A stretch of 64,000 nucleotides of DNA from Neelides folsomi (lineage: Eukaryota > Arthropoda > Collembola > Neelipleona > Neelidae), in assembly GCA_034687125.1 (NCBI GenBank), contig JAQGBZ010000029.1, forward strand, positions 1 to 64,000, read 5' to 3'. The stretch's first letter is position 1, and the number at the start of each line of letters is the position of its first letter. Positions 11,261-26,200 of this stretch are shown piece by piece. The notes under the pieces are model-generated. The model searched no databases. It worked only from the letters and a program-made list of their open reading frames with translations, and was not told the DNA's origin. The translations under genes and the position numbers were made by a program.

Positions 11261-14200
11261 CTGCAAAACCAAAAGAATCCAAACATGAGCTCAGGTCCTT
11301 ACAATAGATGTAATTATTATTCTCAACTAATGAGGAGGGAATTGAGCTCATTTTCTCCTCCGCCTTCATTATTTCTATGCATTTGACCTCTCTCCAAAAT
11401 GAAGTTGGAGCAATAGGCGTAAATTCCTCACATGATTTCTTTGCCTCATTTAAAACTCCTCATTATGAGGATAATGCCAATTTGGATAAGTACCGACTTG
11501 CCACTCCGCCGACTATTCCCATTTACAAATTTGGCTTGGGGAGTTTGATCATTTAAATTATAACTATAATACTAGGAATTTTTTCTCTGCTTATTAGCAC
11601 ATATACAAACTTTTGCACACATTAGTTAAAAAATCTAATTTGGAAAATAAAGAAATACTCTCTCGATAATTAGCAATTAGTTGACGATTAGTATATTTCA
11701 TCATTCTAACATTTGAAGGATATTTTTCACATAAAACTAATAATGTTATATTTTCTATATAGTTTGTTTTTATCGTTAGTCATCTTAAAAAAGCTATGAT
11801 TAATAAAGTGTCTCATTTTATTGCAAAAACTATAATTTACAAGTAAATATAAAGTAAATAAAGTCAATATATTTTGTTAATAAATACATATAACCAGTAA
11901 AAATATGCGTTCATTGGTCCAATTTATTTAACAGGCTCGCTGAAAAATTACCGCAAATTAGGACAAGTGAAATGGATTTTGTATTTGGCCAACTTGGCTC
12001 TTTGATAATCAATTACATGAGGGCAATAAAAGTATCAATATGTTTGGAAAGGTAATTAAAGGCCCACTTGAAAATTCTTCACGGACATAAGAGGAACACA
12101 TGCTACTGGTGCCGAAATGATACAGGAGGCCATAAATTCTATTTCCAAATTTAAGTAGATGGAGATGAAAGGGAAGCGGCAGGGGAGAAGAATCGAGATA
12201 CGGCATTGTGAATACTATTATTGTGTGTATAAATATTTGTAGCTGGGAGGCGGATGGAATAGGAGATAAACGGGGGGCGCCTCGGCTCCTAATTAAATTA
12301 TAACAAATATTTGCGGAATCGAGAGTGAGAGGCTCGTAGAGCCGAATAGAGATATTACACTTTCAAGAATATTATATTATAAAATGATCAATAAAATTGA
12401 AATGGAGTTGTACGGCCGACCTCAGAGGCTCCTATAATGGAGTGTTGGGGGGGCTCGACGGAGGAAAGGGTCAAATTCAAATGGAATGAGAACCAGTTTT
12501 AATTTGAATAAATTGCCTCTCCTCCTCCCTACACGAGAGCGAGTTGTGTGGATGTGTGTGAGTTTGTGCTTTGGGGCTCTCGGCGGTTCTCGTTGTGGAC
12601 CAAGACGAGAGCCGGCCTGATTATTTACTTATTCAATGATCTCATCGGCAGATAAATAATTGAGTGCTAAATTCCCGAAACCTCCAACTCACCAGTGTCT
12701 CAAAACTGAGGAGGACTCAATTGCGGATTTCAAAAGATCCACTTTATGCTCTCTCAATGCAAATTCCAGATGACAATCTCGACCTGTCTTTTATTTCTCA
12801 AGGAGGAGAATGTGACTCTGACAAGAGCAAACTCAGCACGGGCTAAAGAACTTTTCTTATTATTCTCGCTCTTGTTCTATATTATCCTAAGGCACAAGTT
12901 GATTCAATCTGAAATCTGAACCAACTTCTTCTGCCAATGTGAGCATACATAGACATTCAGCAATCACATAAAAATAATATTCATTTACACATCCAATCAA
13001 AAGTAATATTATTATTATTACAAATGTGATTTACTACTAAAAAATTCATAATGACAGAATGTTGACTTAAAAATGCCATTCGTTTATATGTACTTCTATT
13101 ATATTTATGATTGTTGAAATTGAAAGTTGGACCATTTGCTCAAATTTACTGATTAGATAAATATACAATGAATAACAATCACAATAAATTGATCCTATAA
13201 ATGTCTCAAGTTCTCAACCCTTGGTAGTATAAATATATAATAGACCCCAAACCATCATCAGTGTACATCTGACTGATTGTGAGTGAGCGAAAGGGTAAAA
13301 AATGCAAGAGTGCAAAATGAACTTGGAATACAATTGAATGATAAACCTGTATGCAATAAGAGTGAGTTTGTAGATTTCCCTCGAGGTCAAATTCGTTCTA
13401 TGTCATGTGTAGTGAAGGAACATCTGAGTAGGTTTAAAGGTAGGAATCTATGAGGACGACGCAATTTATCAATTAGCAAAAGGAGGGAGGAAGGTACAAG
13501 AAAATGGAAGGCGGTGAAGAAGAATGATCATAATTTTTCTAATAAGCCCACATCTCATTATTCCTTCTTGTGTCCCCTGGGCCTATCAAGATGAGTCGCA
13601 AGGGGAATTTCCCTACTCGATTCCATCGCCCGGCTCACATTGAGAAAAAAAACATCCAAGAGAATAAAAATCTTTCCCATATTATTACCCATAATATTTA
13701 TTCTCCAATAGTTAAAGGAGAAGTTGGGAATCGTTCCGTTCCCCTCCTCATTCCGTATTCCTAAGAGACCCGAGGGAGGCGACTTTTAATTCCAATCTTT
13801 TGACGGACCATGGATCATCTTTGTTTCAACCTATACCGAAAATTCCTATATTTGACCCCTATTACCCATTTCTATTTCTTGAGGGCGGAGATTAATTCAT
13901 ATTTTTTATCAACTTGTTCATTCTCATTATATAAACTCTTCCTTTTCAAGTATGATCTTTCAACCAATACCTAATAAGATGATCTAAGAAATATCCACTA
14001 TATCTAACTATACCATATTAACATTTAACATATTAGGTACATTCCTAATTATAATTACACATTACCTAAAGACATATTTATTTTTATTACATAATGCTGG
14101 GATATTTAATTTATACAATTCTTATGTGTACCTGTATAAAAGTAGTAGTGCTATACTTGACTATAAATAGCTATATCTAGTCATACAAATTCAGAACGTG

Positions 14201-17200
14201 TAAGATAATAGAATAACGTACATTTTATTAGTAGACACATTCCCATGAAGCCTTCAAGATTTCAAAGATGGTTATAGGACGAGCGGAATAGAAATGTACA
14301 ATCTCCATCATTATTATTACCTATTATTAGTAGGTTGGTTGAAACGGAGTGAACTGAGGCGGAGAAAGAGATCCAAGAGACATGGAATGATTTACCTAAT
14401 GGACAACTTGTTGACCTTTCCAACCCGCGAGCCCTCCATAAGATTGTTAGAAGAGATGAGCTAATTCCCTCACGTCGCGCCATTCCAGTCAGAAAGACTC
14501 GGGCGTGTGAATAGGGAGATCATTGTGGTCCTCAGGGTTGGAACAAGGGGCCCTCCCCCGGTCCGGAACCCGAGTGTGGGGATCATAATTTGTGGATAAT
14601 TACAGGTTCAGTAATTTTTTATCGTCTCCCTCATGGATCCTCACTCCCCAAACGACTAATAATGCGTCGACGAGGAGAAGAACCGGTCTTTTGCTGGAGA
14701 CTCTTCACCTCAGCCTCTAATTGTTTCCTATTCACCTTCCCTTTCTCCCTATCTTCCACGGCAGAACTGAGGAGGTTGATCACGCAAAGACGGCGACGAG
14801 CCTCTACGACTATCTCAATGTATTATGTACTCAGCCAGTATAATAGATCTTGGCCATATCACGCCCTATCATCATTTAAGCTTTATTATTCTTCTCCAGA
14901 ACGGCCCTCAGAGTGGCGGAGATACGGCGGGGGAAAACGTATGGGGCTCATCTGAAGGAGGGAAAGAAAACAAATTAAGTGGGGGAAAGATTAAAATACT
15001 CATTAAACCGACGGGGAAATGAAGTGAGAATAGGGGAGGCCGCCTCAGCTCCAATGCAGGGTGAGATAGGGACAGGAGAATGAAATTCCAATCTACTTCT
15101 AATTCACCGGAGGAGCCTCCAACTCCGATGATTAGGAAACCTCATTCGAGGCATTTGAGTGGAGAAGATACGCCGCACTCAAACCTTCATTACGGCCCAG
15201 GCCTCTCCAATAGACCAAACTCCAAGTGGAGGAAAATAAGGAAATGCAAATGGGAAATTTAAATTAAAACGCAAATTAAAGATAAAGAACAACTTTGGAA
15301 ATATGTAATTAAAACAATATTGAAATTATCCAATGGTCCAAACAAGTGTGATTTGAAAATGGAAACGTGGAGCCATGTGCATAATTGATATACGTATGTA
15401 CTAAATAAAACTAATACATTACCCTAAATTAAAATTAAAATATATGTGCTACAATGTAGCATTGATATTAAAAACATGTATCATTTGAGGTTCAGAGAAT
15501 CATTAAAAGATAAATCTAATTGATGAGGAAGGTGAATCTGCTCTTGTTGTAGGATAGGTTGTTAGTCTTGGAAAAGTGGTTTCGGACCTCTCCTTACTAC
15601 ATACGTCTTAAACTTCCGCCAATTAAGGAGTAAACAAATGAGTTTGGAGGGCCTCAAAAGGGCACACACCAGAACAAGACATCTAAATTAAATCCCCAAC
15701 AATAGAAGCCCTTCCGAGGAATATAACTACTTAATAGCTATGCTTGTATAGGAGCCAAACCCTCATTATGCCCATTATGAATATTATTCCATTATGATCA
15801 TCTGCATCTCCGGAATCTGGATGAGAATCAGAGAGTTCGTAGTGAGAGCCACCGGAATAATGGAATATTGTTGAAGAGATAAAGGTTCCTCATAACTCAC
15901 CAAACTCCATCTCTCAATTGTTGGTCGGTCTGGAATTAGTGGGAGAGTTTGTTGTTTCATCCTCCACCCGTGCGGAGGGAATGAGTGGTCGGAGATTTAA
16001 GATCCCAAATAGATTGGAAGTCAAAGGGGTGCCTAATTAATTGGCTTCAATTCGATTCGAGGCTCCGCTGGAGACGTGAGGATCTCTCAACATAAATTCC
16101 TCTTATTCATTCTCCATACTTATGGGTCGAGTAGACAAAGTTCCTCCACAATCAAGATTTCATTACATTCGTAATAATCGAAAATGGCCAATATTTCTTA
16201 TTACCGCTGCTAATAAATTATTCCTCTATAATAAGAAATTTATAACATTAAAAAAACAATCAAATGAAATACTAAATAACTACACAGATACAGTTAACAC
16301 CCATAAGCAAAATCCCCCTGCCTTAATCAAACATTTAATGCCAAAGGGTTCAAACATCTTCAAGAGGTCAAAATAAGAAAATTTTTGAGTCTTTCGTACT
16401 TCCACCACCCGAGTCGATGAGCTCATTTAATTGAAGTCAATAAAAGTGTAGAACAAGGAGGGGGATGGGGAAGTGGGCCTGATAAGGGTAATGAATAAAT
16501 GGGAAGATAAGATAAGCCGCGACACCTAAAAATAGGGCCGAGGGTGAGTTAATAGACTTTAATGATGGAGGGACTCGATGAGGGAACCTCCAATCGCCCC
16601 CTAATTGAGGTTTGTCACCGCCAACTCGAAATTAATCACCATGTTCGCTCCAGTATCGGAATGTCGAGAGAAAGGTGCATTCGGTGGATATAAACTAACG
16701 ATAAATACAATGAATGTGTGTATGCAAATATACAGCCACGTGAGGCAAGTTGGCACATGCAAACAGAACGAGAAATTGATTATAAGAATCCAAATGGCTT
16801 TCCTCTCCATCGTCCCTCATTTCGTATCAGAATCGTCGATTAGAAGAAATCGGTCCCCTTACAGTTCATTCTCTGGAAAATGACGGGAAATTATTCTTGA
16901 ATCACTTCTTGATGGCTATGCAAAGCCTTCATTCACCAAAAGCTTGGATTCGAGAATAGGAATCTGATCCCATTTGGGAATTTAGATATACATCAGAATT
17001 CCTCTCCAATTTTCTCCCATAAAATATAAAAAAAGAATCAATCATACTCATTCCCTTATAACCTTTTTAAGAGAGAAACTGTTAAATATTCATATTAATT
17101 GTTTGTCTGAGACTTTCTTAAACATCAGTCCTTTTCAAAATAAAGTTATGAGCCATTTGAAATTCTCACACCAAAATGTCTAAACTCTTTAAATATTTGT

Positions 17201-20200
17201 AATAATTCAATTTTATAATATCGGTAAATCCGAGAGTTTCCGTTTAGTTGAAATGGTACTTTGAAAAAGTAAACACCCGAGCGTCATCGTCTGGAGATTA
17301 TGTACTCAGGTGGCTGGAAAGAAGACCAAAGCCCCCTAAATTTTTTACCCATTCAAAAACAGATTATGTCAACCCCTAGCTTTCAATCAAAATAAAATTG
17401 TAAGTGAAATTTGAGTTAAAATTTCATTAAAACTCCTTTGAAAAACTTCAACCAGCATCCTTACAAATATTGTAATATTAAATAAATGTATTAAATACAG
17501 ACATATTTGCACAACAGGAGAAAATATTCTTATTTGATCAGATATTATTCCATACTAATCTACATACATATTCGTACTCGTACATATTTGGAAGGATTGA
17601 ATGGTGAGTGAATGAGGGAATGAATTGGTAGAAGAATGAGAGAGTTTGAACCAGAGAAGATCCGCCACCTTCGAGTCACTTCCGAATCCCAATAAATGCT
17701 CCTCAATCCCCAACATACACAATAAGAGGCAAATGAGGTCTGAAACGGGGCAAATTGCGGAGAGACAGACTCTCAAAAGGGTGTCTAATACTGATTGCAC
17801 CCTGCTCTTCCCCCTTCTATGGTTCCAAAGGTTGAATGTGCCCGGGTTTACACACGTTGAATGCGGGCTGGCCACCCGCCCAAATTGGATCCAATGGCCC
17901 TCTTCTTCTCCTCATTCCCGTCCCCTTTCATTCCCTCGATGCCCAGGTAATGTCAATCAGATTCGGGCTCTAACAGAAATCTCACACCATTCTGGAAAAC
18001 ATTCGGATGCGGGGAAACCCAAGTGCTCCCAAGAGTCAAAGACCATCAACACGTATCTTCTCATTCCTTTTTCATCAAGAATGGCGGATTGCACAGAGTT
18101 CGATCTAACTAACTATAAATACTCTCTTCATTCCCAATAAAGAATTTTCTTCGAGATTCGGAAGATTGGAATTTTAAATTGGAACTTGGAACTTTTTCAA
18201 ATCGACGCCTTTTTACTACTTCCACATGTACCCCAACTGCTACATAAATGGGCGGCGTATAAATACAAATAACACATAGGGAGAGAAATACACGTAATTA
18301 ACTTCCACATACTTCTTCGCCTCTACTCGGCATTTACTCATTCTTAAGAATAAAACCCTGCAATTTCAACTTCATTTAATCAAGTTTAATTGAAAAGGGC
18401 CGGGAACAATGAAGGATTAAAGAGAAAATGAAGCTAGTAATGCCAAAGTTCCTCCTTTTGAATTAATTGCTTTTGCAGAAACGTTGAAATGAGAGAATTG
18501 CTGTATGACTTCCAACATGCCAAATGTGCGTACATGAAAAGCAAGGGTCTAACTAAATGTATGAGTCCCTGACTCCTGAGAAGAAAGGTCCAATTAGGAG
18601 AGAAGAAAAACAACACATCTGTCTTCATCATCATCATCATCCCCGGCTTTGAATTACACTGGGAAGGGAGATTAAGGAGAGAGAGGAAGTGGTGATTTGA
18701 GTTCCAATTCTACAATTCCAAACTCAGACCGACCGTCATTCCTTCAAGGAGTCGGCAAACCCCTGAATTTCCCCACCTGTGAAAACTATTTGGGAAATTT
18801 TAAATGGGCCCTAATTGCTCCTTCTCTCTCTACCCTCTGTTAAGACAATAGCTAGCAATTAAAATAATAACAAGGCTCGAAAAATAAAATCACCATTCAA
18901 ACGGGCCCTGGGGCTTCTCCGCCGCCACGGCGACTTCACTCCTTAGCTCTATCTCCAACATGCGAAGCTCATCGCGAAAGATATTTCACTTCTTTTCCCC
19001 CATTTGTTTTGTAGGGCAAAAGGAACGAGGGGGCCACTTACCTCGCCCCCTCAACCAAGAATCCATAAGAGATAAACACAGAAGGATCTTTATGGGATAT
19101 TATATCCTTCTTCTTCGGAATTACATACCTTTTACCACTCTCTGATCCGCCCACTTGAACTACAAAGGCCGAATAACACCTAGCAATTGGAAACTGCATA
19201 AAACACTTTTCGTGTTTTGCAAGAAACCGACTGGTTGTCCGTACAAAAAAAGAAGTTCAAAAAAGAAGCTATTATAGTAGAATAATTATCATGTGCAATT
19301 CATGTAGAACCTATTTGAGTACTACGTGTTAAATTGTCCTCTTAAATTTATACACCTTATACTTTAGTTATACAGCTTCTCTTACAGCTCCTTCATTGCA
19401 CTGGCATAATAACTTTAAAAATGGTTTATAAAGGATAAAAGTCCATGTTAGGAGTTTATTAAGGGAAAAGTTGGAATCGGGTATGGAAGAAGTGTAAAAG
19501 AAGTCCCTCGAGACCAAGCTTCAAATTCCGAATCCACTTCGATCCTCGCCCGTTCAAGTGAAGTTCAATAAATTTTACAGTCAAGTGCCCCAATTTACCG
19601 GGAAGGGAGCGGAGTAAAAAGTGAGAGCAACAAGTACAGACTCGGAGGTTAAGTGGGGAAGCCTCGCTCAAAAAACGGATAAAAATGGCCAGAGAGAAAT
19701 TGCATGTGTTCTCAGTGACCCATTGAGGGGCTCAATTGAGCGACAAATTCCATTTCATACATACCCATACGTATAGTTTTATATATTTGAGGGGAGGCCC
19801 TTAAGAGTTCTCAACCAGCTGCACCCATTCCATCACTTCCTCCACCCGACCTCCAATTTCGTGGGTCGGCCAACTGGGGCTTCCTCCGGTGTCCCCTTAC
19901 CCTAAAAAGAAAAACTCTACCTCTGTCAACAGGCCCATTTGGCCGGGGCCCACAGGGAGGAAAACAAGCTTGAACCCACGCCGAGAAATTCCACAAATCC
20001 GACCCCACGAACTGCTAATCCTTACATAACAATAATAAGGGGAGGCCACGACCGAGCAGCAGCTCCTTCAACTCACCAGCATCCGGCTCTCAAAGACATT
20101 GCTCAACTTACAATAATAATGATATTTAGCTATTGGGAGCTTTTTCCCCCTAACACCAAAAGGCTTAAAAATCCCATTTACGCCCGAACATGAGAATTTA

Positions 20201-23200
20201 AAAGCTATTAGAAAAGATGAATCAGCTGCTCATTTCCTTTCAACTCCGATTTCCTATAAGTAGAATCAAAACAAGTTTTGGGAAAATTGTTTTTTCTCTA
20301 CTTAAACTTTCACGTTTAAATTCATTATCATTCTCATCTCCCCATGTGGTTCAGGAAAGAGAATGATAAGAATAAACATCAGGATAATTGAAGTTTGAAA
20401 AATTGAATAGTGTATTTTGAACAGGATAAATTAACTGTAAGACTCGAGCAGTTATGTAGCTACGAAAAAAGGGTGGTAGTGTGAGGAGGAGATATAAGAT
20501 TAATAATAATGATGGCCAGTGCAGGTTAGGAAATAATATTAATAATAATGCAATCACACAATGTTGGTGAAGAGGTGGATTTTCATTATATTAAACTTCC
20601 TCCGCGTAATTAGGTCCATTAACTTCACACGCGAGTGTCCCTTTGAGTGAGTGGCGGGGGCAGATTAATGAGGCCGGTGAGAAAAAGTCTCGTTCGCCCC
20701 TCCAAAATACAAACTCAAAAGCAGATATATAAGTATGTATGAAGAGAAATAAAAAGTGGATTCACTTCCGCTAGTTCCGCTCCTCATATCCTCCCTTGTG
20801 GATCTCTCTACATACTTCATGATTATAGCAGGGGTATATAGAAGGGGTTCCCCGTGTCCAAGCGGCGGTTTGCCGGGTCTCGTAATGAACGAAAGGCTCA
20901 AGTGGAGAAGGGTGCAAACGAGGGTAATTGGGCCAAAAGAGAGCTAACGAACCGACACCAAATCAATTACCTAAAAACCCCGCAACCGAAGCCTCCCCTC
21001 CGTCCTCTGAGAGCTTCTACCATGAGGAGGGAGGGTGGTGGGCTTTCGGGGGGAAACTACATTCCTCCGAAAAATTGATGACCTCATCTCAACTAAACTT
21101 CTCATATCTCTCTCCCTATATTGTGGAGAGCCCCTCTTTTACATTAACGAACCTCGAAGACATAGGGTTAGGGAACCCACAGGAGATTCCTCATCATCTC
21201 TTTAAAAAACCTTTTTAAATCCCACCGATCTAACGAGGCGAGGGAGAGAAGACGAGTCAAATTAAATAATTGGACCTCCTTTCTTTGGCCCAAGAGAGAC
21301 GCAGGAGTTGATCACACAAATACTGGAGAACCAGGAAGGAATAGTGTAGCTCCCACCAAACAGATTCCACTCAGCTGACCCTCCAATAAAATCCCCATTT
21401 TCTCCTCCAACTCTTCGAACCGAACCTCAAAGGGGGAAATGTACATAATGCCCTATGGGGGGAGTGGATATATAGAAGGTCTTAATGACCTCAGGACTAA
21501 TTGATTTCATCATCGTTTAAAATACAAGTTTCCCTTCCACGTCTCAAACTTTCCTCAAAGGAAAAGTTTATTTGAACCTAGCACTTTTACCTAAGCGAAA
21601 AAGAGTTTTTGAATAGAGTCCCTAATGAAATATGAGAAAGGAGAGTTATTAATTGAAACCGGGAGGGCGACGAGACGACCCGGTCTAAATCTCTTTGATT
21701 AAAATTTCCCAAATTAAACTTCACCTCATTATATTCAAAATGTACATTCCTTGTAAATGGAAGGAAGGAAAGAAAGCCTCCGAGATTCCTCCCATGCCCG
21801 TTTCCCCACTCACCAACTTTCCACACTTCCATATTATTATAATTTCACTCGTTGGAGGATCAAAGCCGTGTGGGAGCAAGGACGCGAGTTTTCATTAAGG
21901 AACGATTAATGTATTTGGTAAAGGGAGGAGTAAATTACCCTCCTTTTAAAATTGAATGGGAGGCTATCAATTAAAAAGAAAGGGAGAGTTGAGGGACGGG
22001 GCTGAATAAGTGATGGGGATCCATTTGGAATGAATTTCATTTCTTTAATTTGGAAGTTTAGTGTTAAGCCCTAAAGCCTCTCTCCGACTCTGGGCGGGAG
22101 CGGAAGGGAATTGAATGAAAATCTAATGGTGGAGTGAAATGAGAGTGGCTCTCTGGCATCAACCGGCCCAAAGAATACAAACCTACATACACTCACACAC
22201 ACGCATCAGACCTAGAAAGAGCATCAGGCTTGGGAAGAAAAGATGGGAGAAAAGGGAGAAAAAAAGTCAATCTCCCGAATTGCTTTTCATAATTTAGGAG
22301 CAATCAGGAAATTTATGGGTGCAGGGAAGAAACCAACTACAAGGCTCCCTCCTGTCTCCTCCAATTTAATCCCGTTTCGTTTCATCTTTCCTCCATTAAA
22401 ACTCGGAGAGAGATAACTGAGTAATTCCATTTCTCCGTTGAGATCCTCAAAAGAATCCTTAATTCTTCCCACTCCAGCTCGAGCCGCCGCAGCCACCCCA
22501 ATTAGCCTCCTCTGGATAATTGGAGGAGATCGAAGAGATGGAAACTTGAGATGTAATGAAATTAAAGAAAAAAAATTGAAAACCACTGCTTGGCTCCTTC
22601 CCATGTACGTTATATCAAAATAGTATATAAATAATTTTATGCTACATATTTATTTATTTATGAACGAAATGGGCAATAAAGAATGTAAGATAAATTGTAC
22701 AATATGTAACTCATTCTTACTTTTTTGCAGTTTGTTCTAAATAACTGAATGTGAGCCATTTTCGTCAGTCAACAAAATACATAAAATGAAAAGGAAGGCA
22801 AACCCCGTTTGAGCATTAAGAAAAAATAAGATAAATGATTCTTAATTTAAATTCAATTACTTCATAAGTCAGGCATTGGTTCCGAGACGGTTCTTTAATC
22901 ATTCAGCCCATCACGATTGTTCCCAAGTTTTCATTTCGATGAATTTCCTCTTTTCAAACCTCATTTCCTCAATATAAATGCATGGAGTTGATGGTAGACC
23001 TACTCCACTCAACGCTCCATGAAAAAACTTTCCACCCGGAGTCATTCCAATGTAAAGTTGTTATAAAGACGTAGGAATAGCCAAGTGAGATAAAAAGAGA
23101 GAAGTGACATAAATAAGAGCATAAAGGGGAAATTATTAGGAGGCTCTCTATGCAAATGTGTATTGTAATTTTCCGGCGGCAGGATCTGTGAGTTTCGGCC

Positions 23201-26200
23201 TCTATGGCCCGCGTAAAAAACATCCTCTGATCCTGATCATGCTTGGCTCGAATCTCTCCCAAAGTTTCCTACGGTTGAGAAGGCTCAGAAGAAAAGACGG
23301 ATTCTCCCTTCCAACGTCTTTAACCCACCTTCATTTATGAAACAATAATGCATTAAGGGTTTCCAACAACTCCACGTTTTTGCTCTCTAACAATCCCAGG
23401 GAAGTGGAAGAACCAACGAAGGCACTGAACCCACGAATTATTCCATCATTATTTCATTACAACACATACACAAAATTATCCTCTTCGAATTAACAAGTCA
23501 AAGTGAGAAAAAGTGAGAATTGTTGGCCGAGAGTTCTCCACCCTCATTGTTCGCCCTCATCACACCTTCGCGTACTCCCATTGTCCCTACTATTTAAGAG
23601 AGGTGTGATTGCGAGGAGGAACTTGACGTTTTTCTGGGAAAAAACCTAGTCGTCATTTTCCACACAACCGTTGTTTAATACGAGAATAAAACCATACAGT
23701 GAATGTATTCAATTTTCATTTGCCCACCTGGGTCACATTTCATGGGTCTTTATATAATTTCATGTAATTTGCATATGCTGATATAGCCAACGGGAATTCT
23801 TATATCTGTATCTACTTAAGACTCTTTGGAGGTTTAAGCTAAATCCTCAACAAATGCAATGAGAAAAATTATTTTAATTGAGTCCTATTAGATACAAGGC
23901 TTTTAATTTCCTCAACGCAACAATTCGTCTTCGTTGGATGAATAATAATAAGATGGGCACTCCGTCGGAGTCAAGTTGAGAGAGACAAATGTGCCGGGAA
24001 GGGATTTGAATGCCGAAGGTCTCCGCCCATTTACATTTCCCTTCTCCCCACGACGATGTGTACAATAAAATAAGTCAGAGAAAAAGGTTGAGAGACAGAG
24101 AGCCTTACGATGGAAACCCCTTTAAATACTAATTCCTCCCTTTGACAAAGAAGTACCCCTTGGCCCTTGATGAATCGTCCCAATGTACCTACATTATGTA
24201 CTTTTACATATGCAGAGGGGGAGGACACAAAGTCAGTGTGCATAAGGTACATTCTTTTAATCCCGCCCCGAGGGAAATTCCTCACCCGGAACACAACAAT
24301 AGAAAAGAAAGGAAAGGCTCACACGAAGGACCCAGAACATCCAACTCTTCCATATCCAGATAGAGGTAGATCCCAAAGATCCCTTAAAGAAGGAGACAGT
24401 GAGACAGGAGATAGGAAGACGAATCTTCGTTCATTGCAACCCCGAAGGGAGCCGAGATCCCCTCATCATCTTCTAATGGACAAAAATACTGTCAGTTTCA
24501 ATAAGGAGTAAACTTCCCCTTGAGGTCCCTTTGAATTATGCCTTGCCTTGATGACAGCCTCGGTCAACATTGCTTCGCATTGAGGCTTCTTTTAAAGAGA
24601 AAGAAATCTCATCTTCAACCCCAACTCTCCCCTATCTAAAGGCATATAAAGATATTTACTCTCTTCTTAAATGAAGAACCTTTTGTCCTGAGAAAGGGAT
24701 CGAATCATTCCCTTACATTTCCTCCACAATCCGTCCACACCTTTTTTATATGAAGAAGAACAATCAGACTCTTCCTTCCCTCGCGTTTCTCCACAATTCC
24801 AACAATTATGCTCTTCACTACAATTGAAAATATCCATCAGTCCATCTGTTATCTTCCTTTTTATACTTCACTTTACACTTTGGGCCATGGCAAAGTCCGG
24901 GAGTAATAGGTTTAAAGGACTATAAATCCTTTCTCAATTCTTAGAATTCTGTTGAGAGTTTAAAACTTTTTTCCTGAATGTAAATAACATTATTTCTATA
25001 AATAATTGTAAATGAATTGCTCTCAAAAAGAATACGAACATTGCTTATCATTATAATATTTTAGCTTCAATCCTTTGAAATATAAGAAGAATATGAACCC
25101 ATTGAATCAAATTGAAAGGAACCAGTGAAATAGATAATTCCTTCACCCTCGAATATTTTTTGGCCTAAAGGTAAGTACTAGTTATAGGGTATATGATAGT
25201 ATAAGCAGGTTAAGATTATATACACATGTTGAATCTCGAGGTTTCTCGTATCGGAGGAAAGAGAGCCGAACGGAAGGAGCCCCGGTAATGAGCCGAATGA
25301 AAAATGACTTTCTCATGTTGACATAATAAGTAAAGGAGATTTTTAAATCGTATCTTGAAATTTACAATCTCGAGAGTTGATTTTAGATTTAAGGGGCCAG
25401 ACAATTGGAACGCAGAAGTTTATGAATGGGCCCACTCGACCAGAATTCCATTCTCATAGAGATCCAAAGGTTCGATTCTCCCCATGAACCACCGTTTTTC
25501 CTCTTCTCATTCCTACTTTTATATGGCGGGATTCCTTGAGGAGGACGAGCTTTTATTATATAACAAGTTCAGGCTCCGAGCTCTTGTTACGTTATGAAGT
25601 TTAGTGGTCGTGAGAGTTCCATCGAAGAGAGGAAGGAGAGGGAGAGGGACTAAATAACATGTGCAATTAGAATTAAAAGGCCCAAGCGGAGATGGACCGA
25701 TACATAGGAATTTAAATTAATTTACAAAAATAATTCTTTCTGTAGCTTCCTCCGCTCGAAAGAGGGGAAATCTGGAAGGAGGAGGGAAATCAGAAAGCCG
25801 TTCTATTTATACTCCCTAATTGCCGCGTGATAATCTGAAAATAGTAGTTTAATTAATTAGACCTGATTTATCGCACTGATCTGATCGCAATCCCACCATC
25901 CTCACGTATTATTCCTCCTCTACAATTAAAATGGTTCTTAACGAGCCCCATTCCTCCTTTGCATGGGGAGAAAAAAAGTGATATGATTTATCCATTTCGC
26001 ACTAAATCCTCCTATCTGACACTCACAACATGAGCACTCTTTTCAGCATTACTGTTCATAAATGTGTATTGTTAGTGGAAATTTTCCTCTTTCATTATTT
26101 GGAAGCGCCTCCTTTAATTAAGTATTACAATTCTCCTCCTTATTTCTGACCTGTGGCTGCTCATCAGACCCTTCCACAACCACGACCCATCTTTTCTTTT

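Noticed and set aside
10928-11386. 152-codon plus-strand open frame
   Set aside because: It is antisense to the N-terminal coding exon of the LMO4-like gene, whose exon has matching splice phases and continues into the LIM domains.
14590-14955. 121-codon plus-strand open frame
   Set aside because: Arg- and Ser-rich text without a recognisable domain, overlapped by another frame on the same strand, with no splice or start context. Treated as chance.
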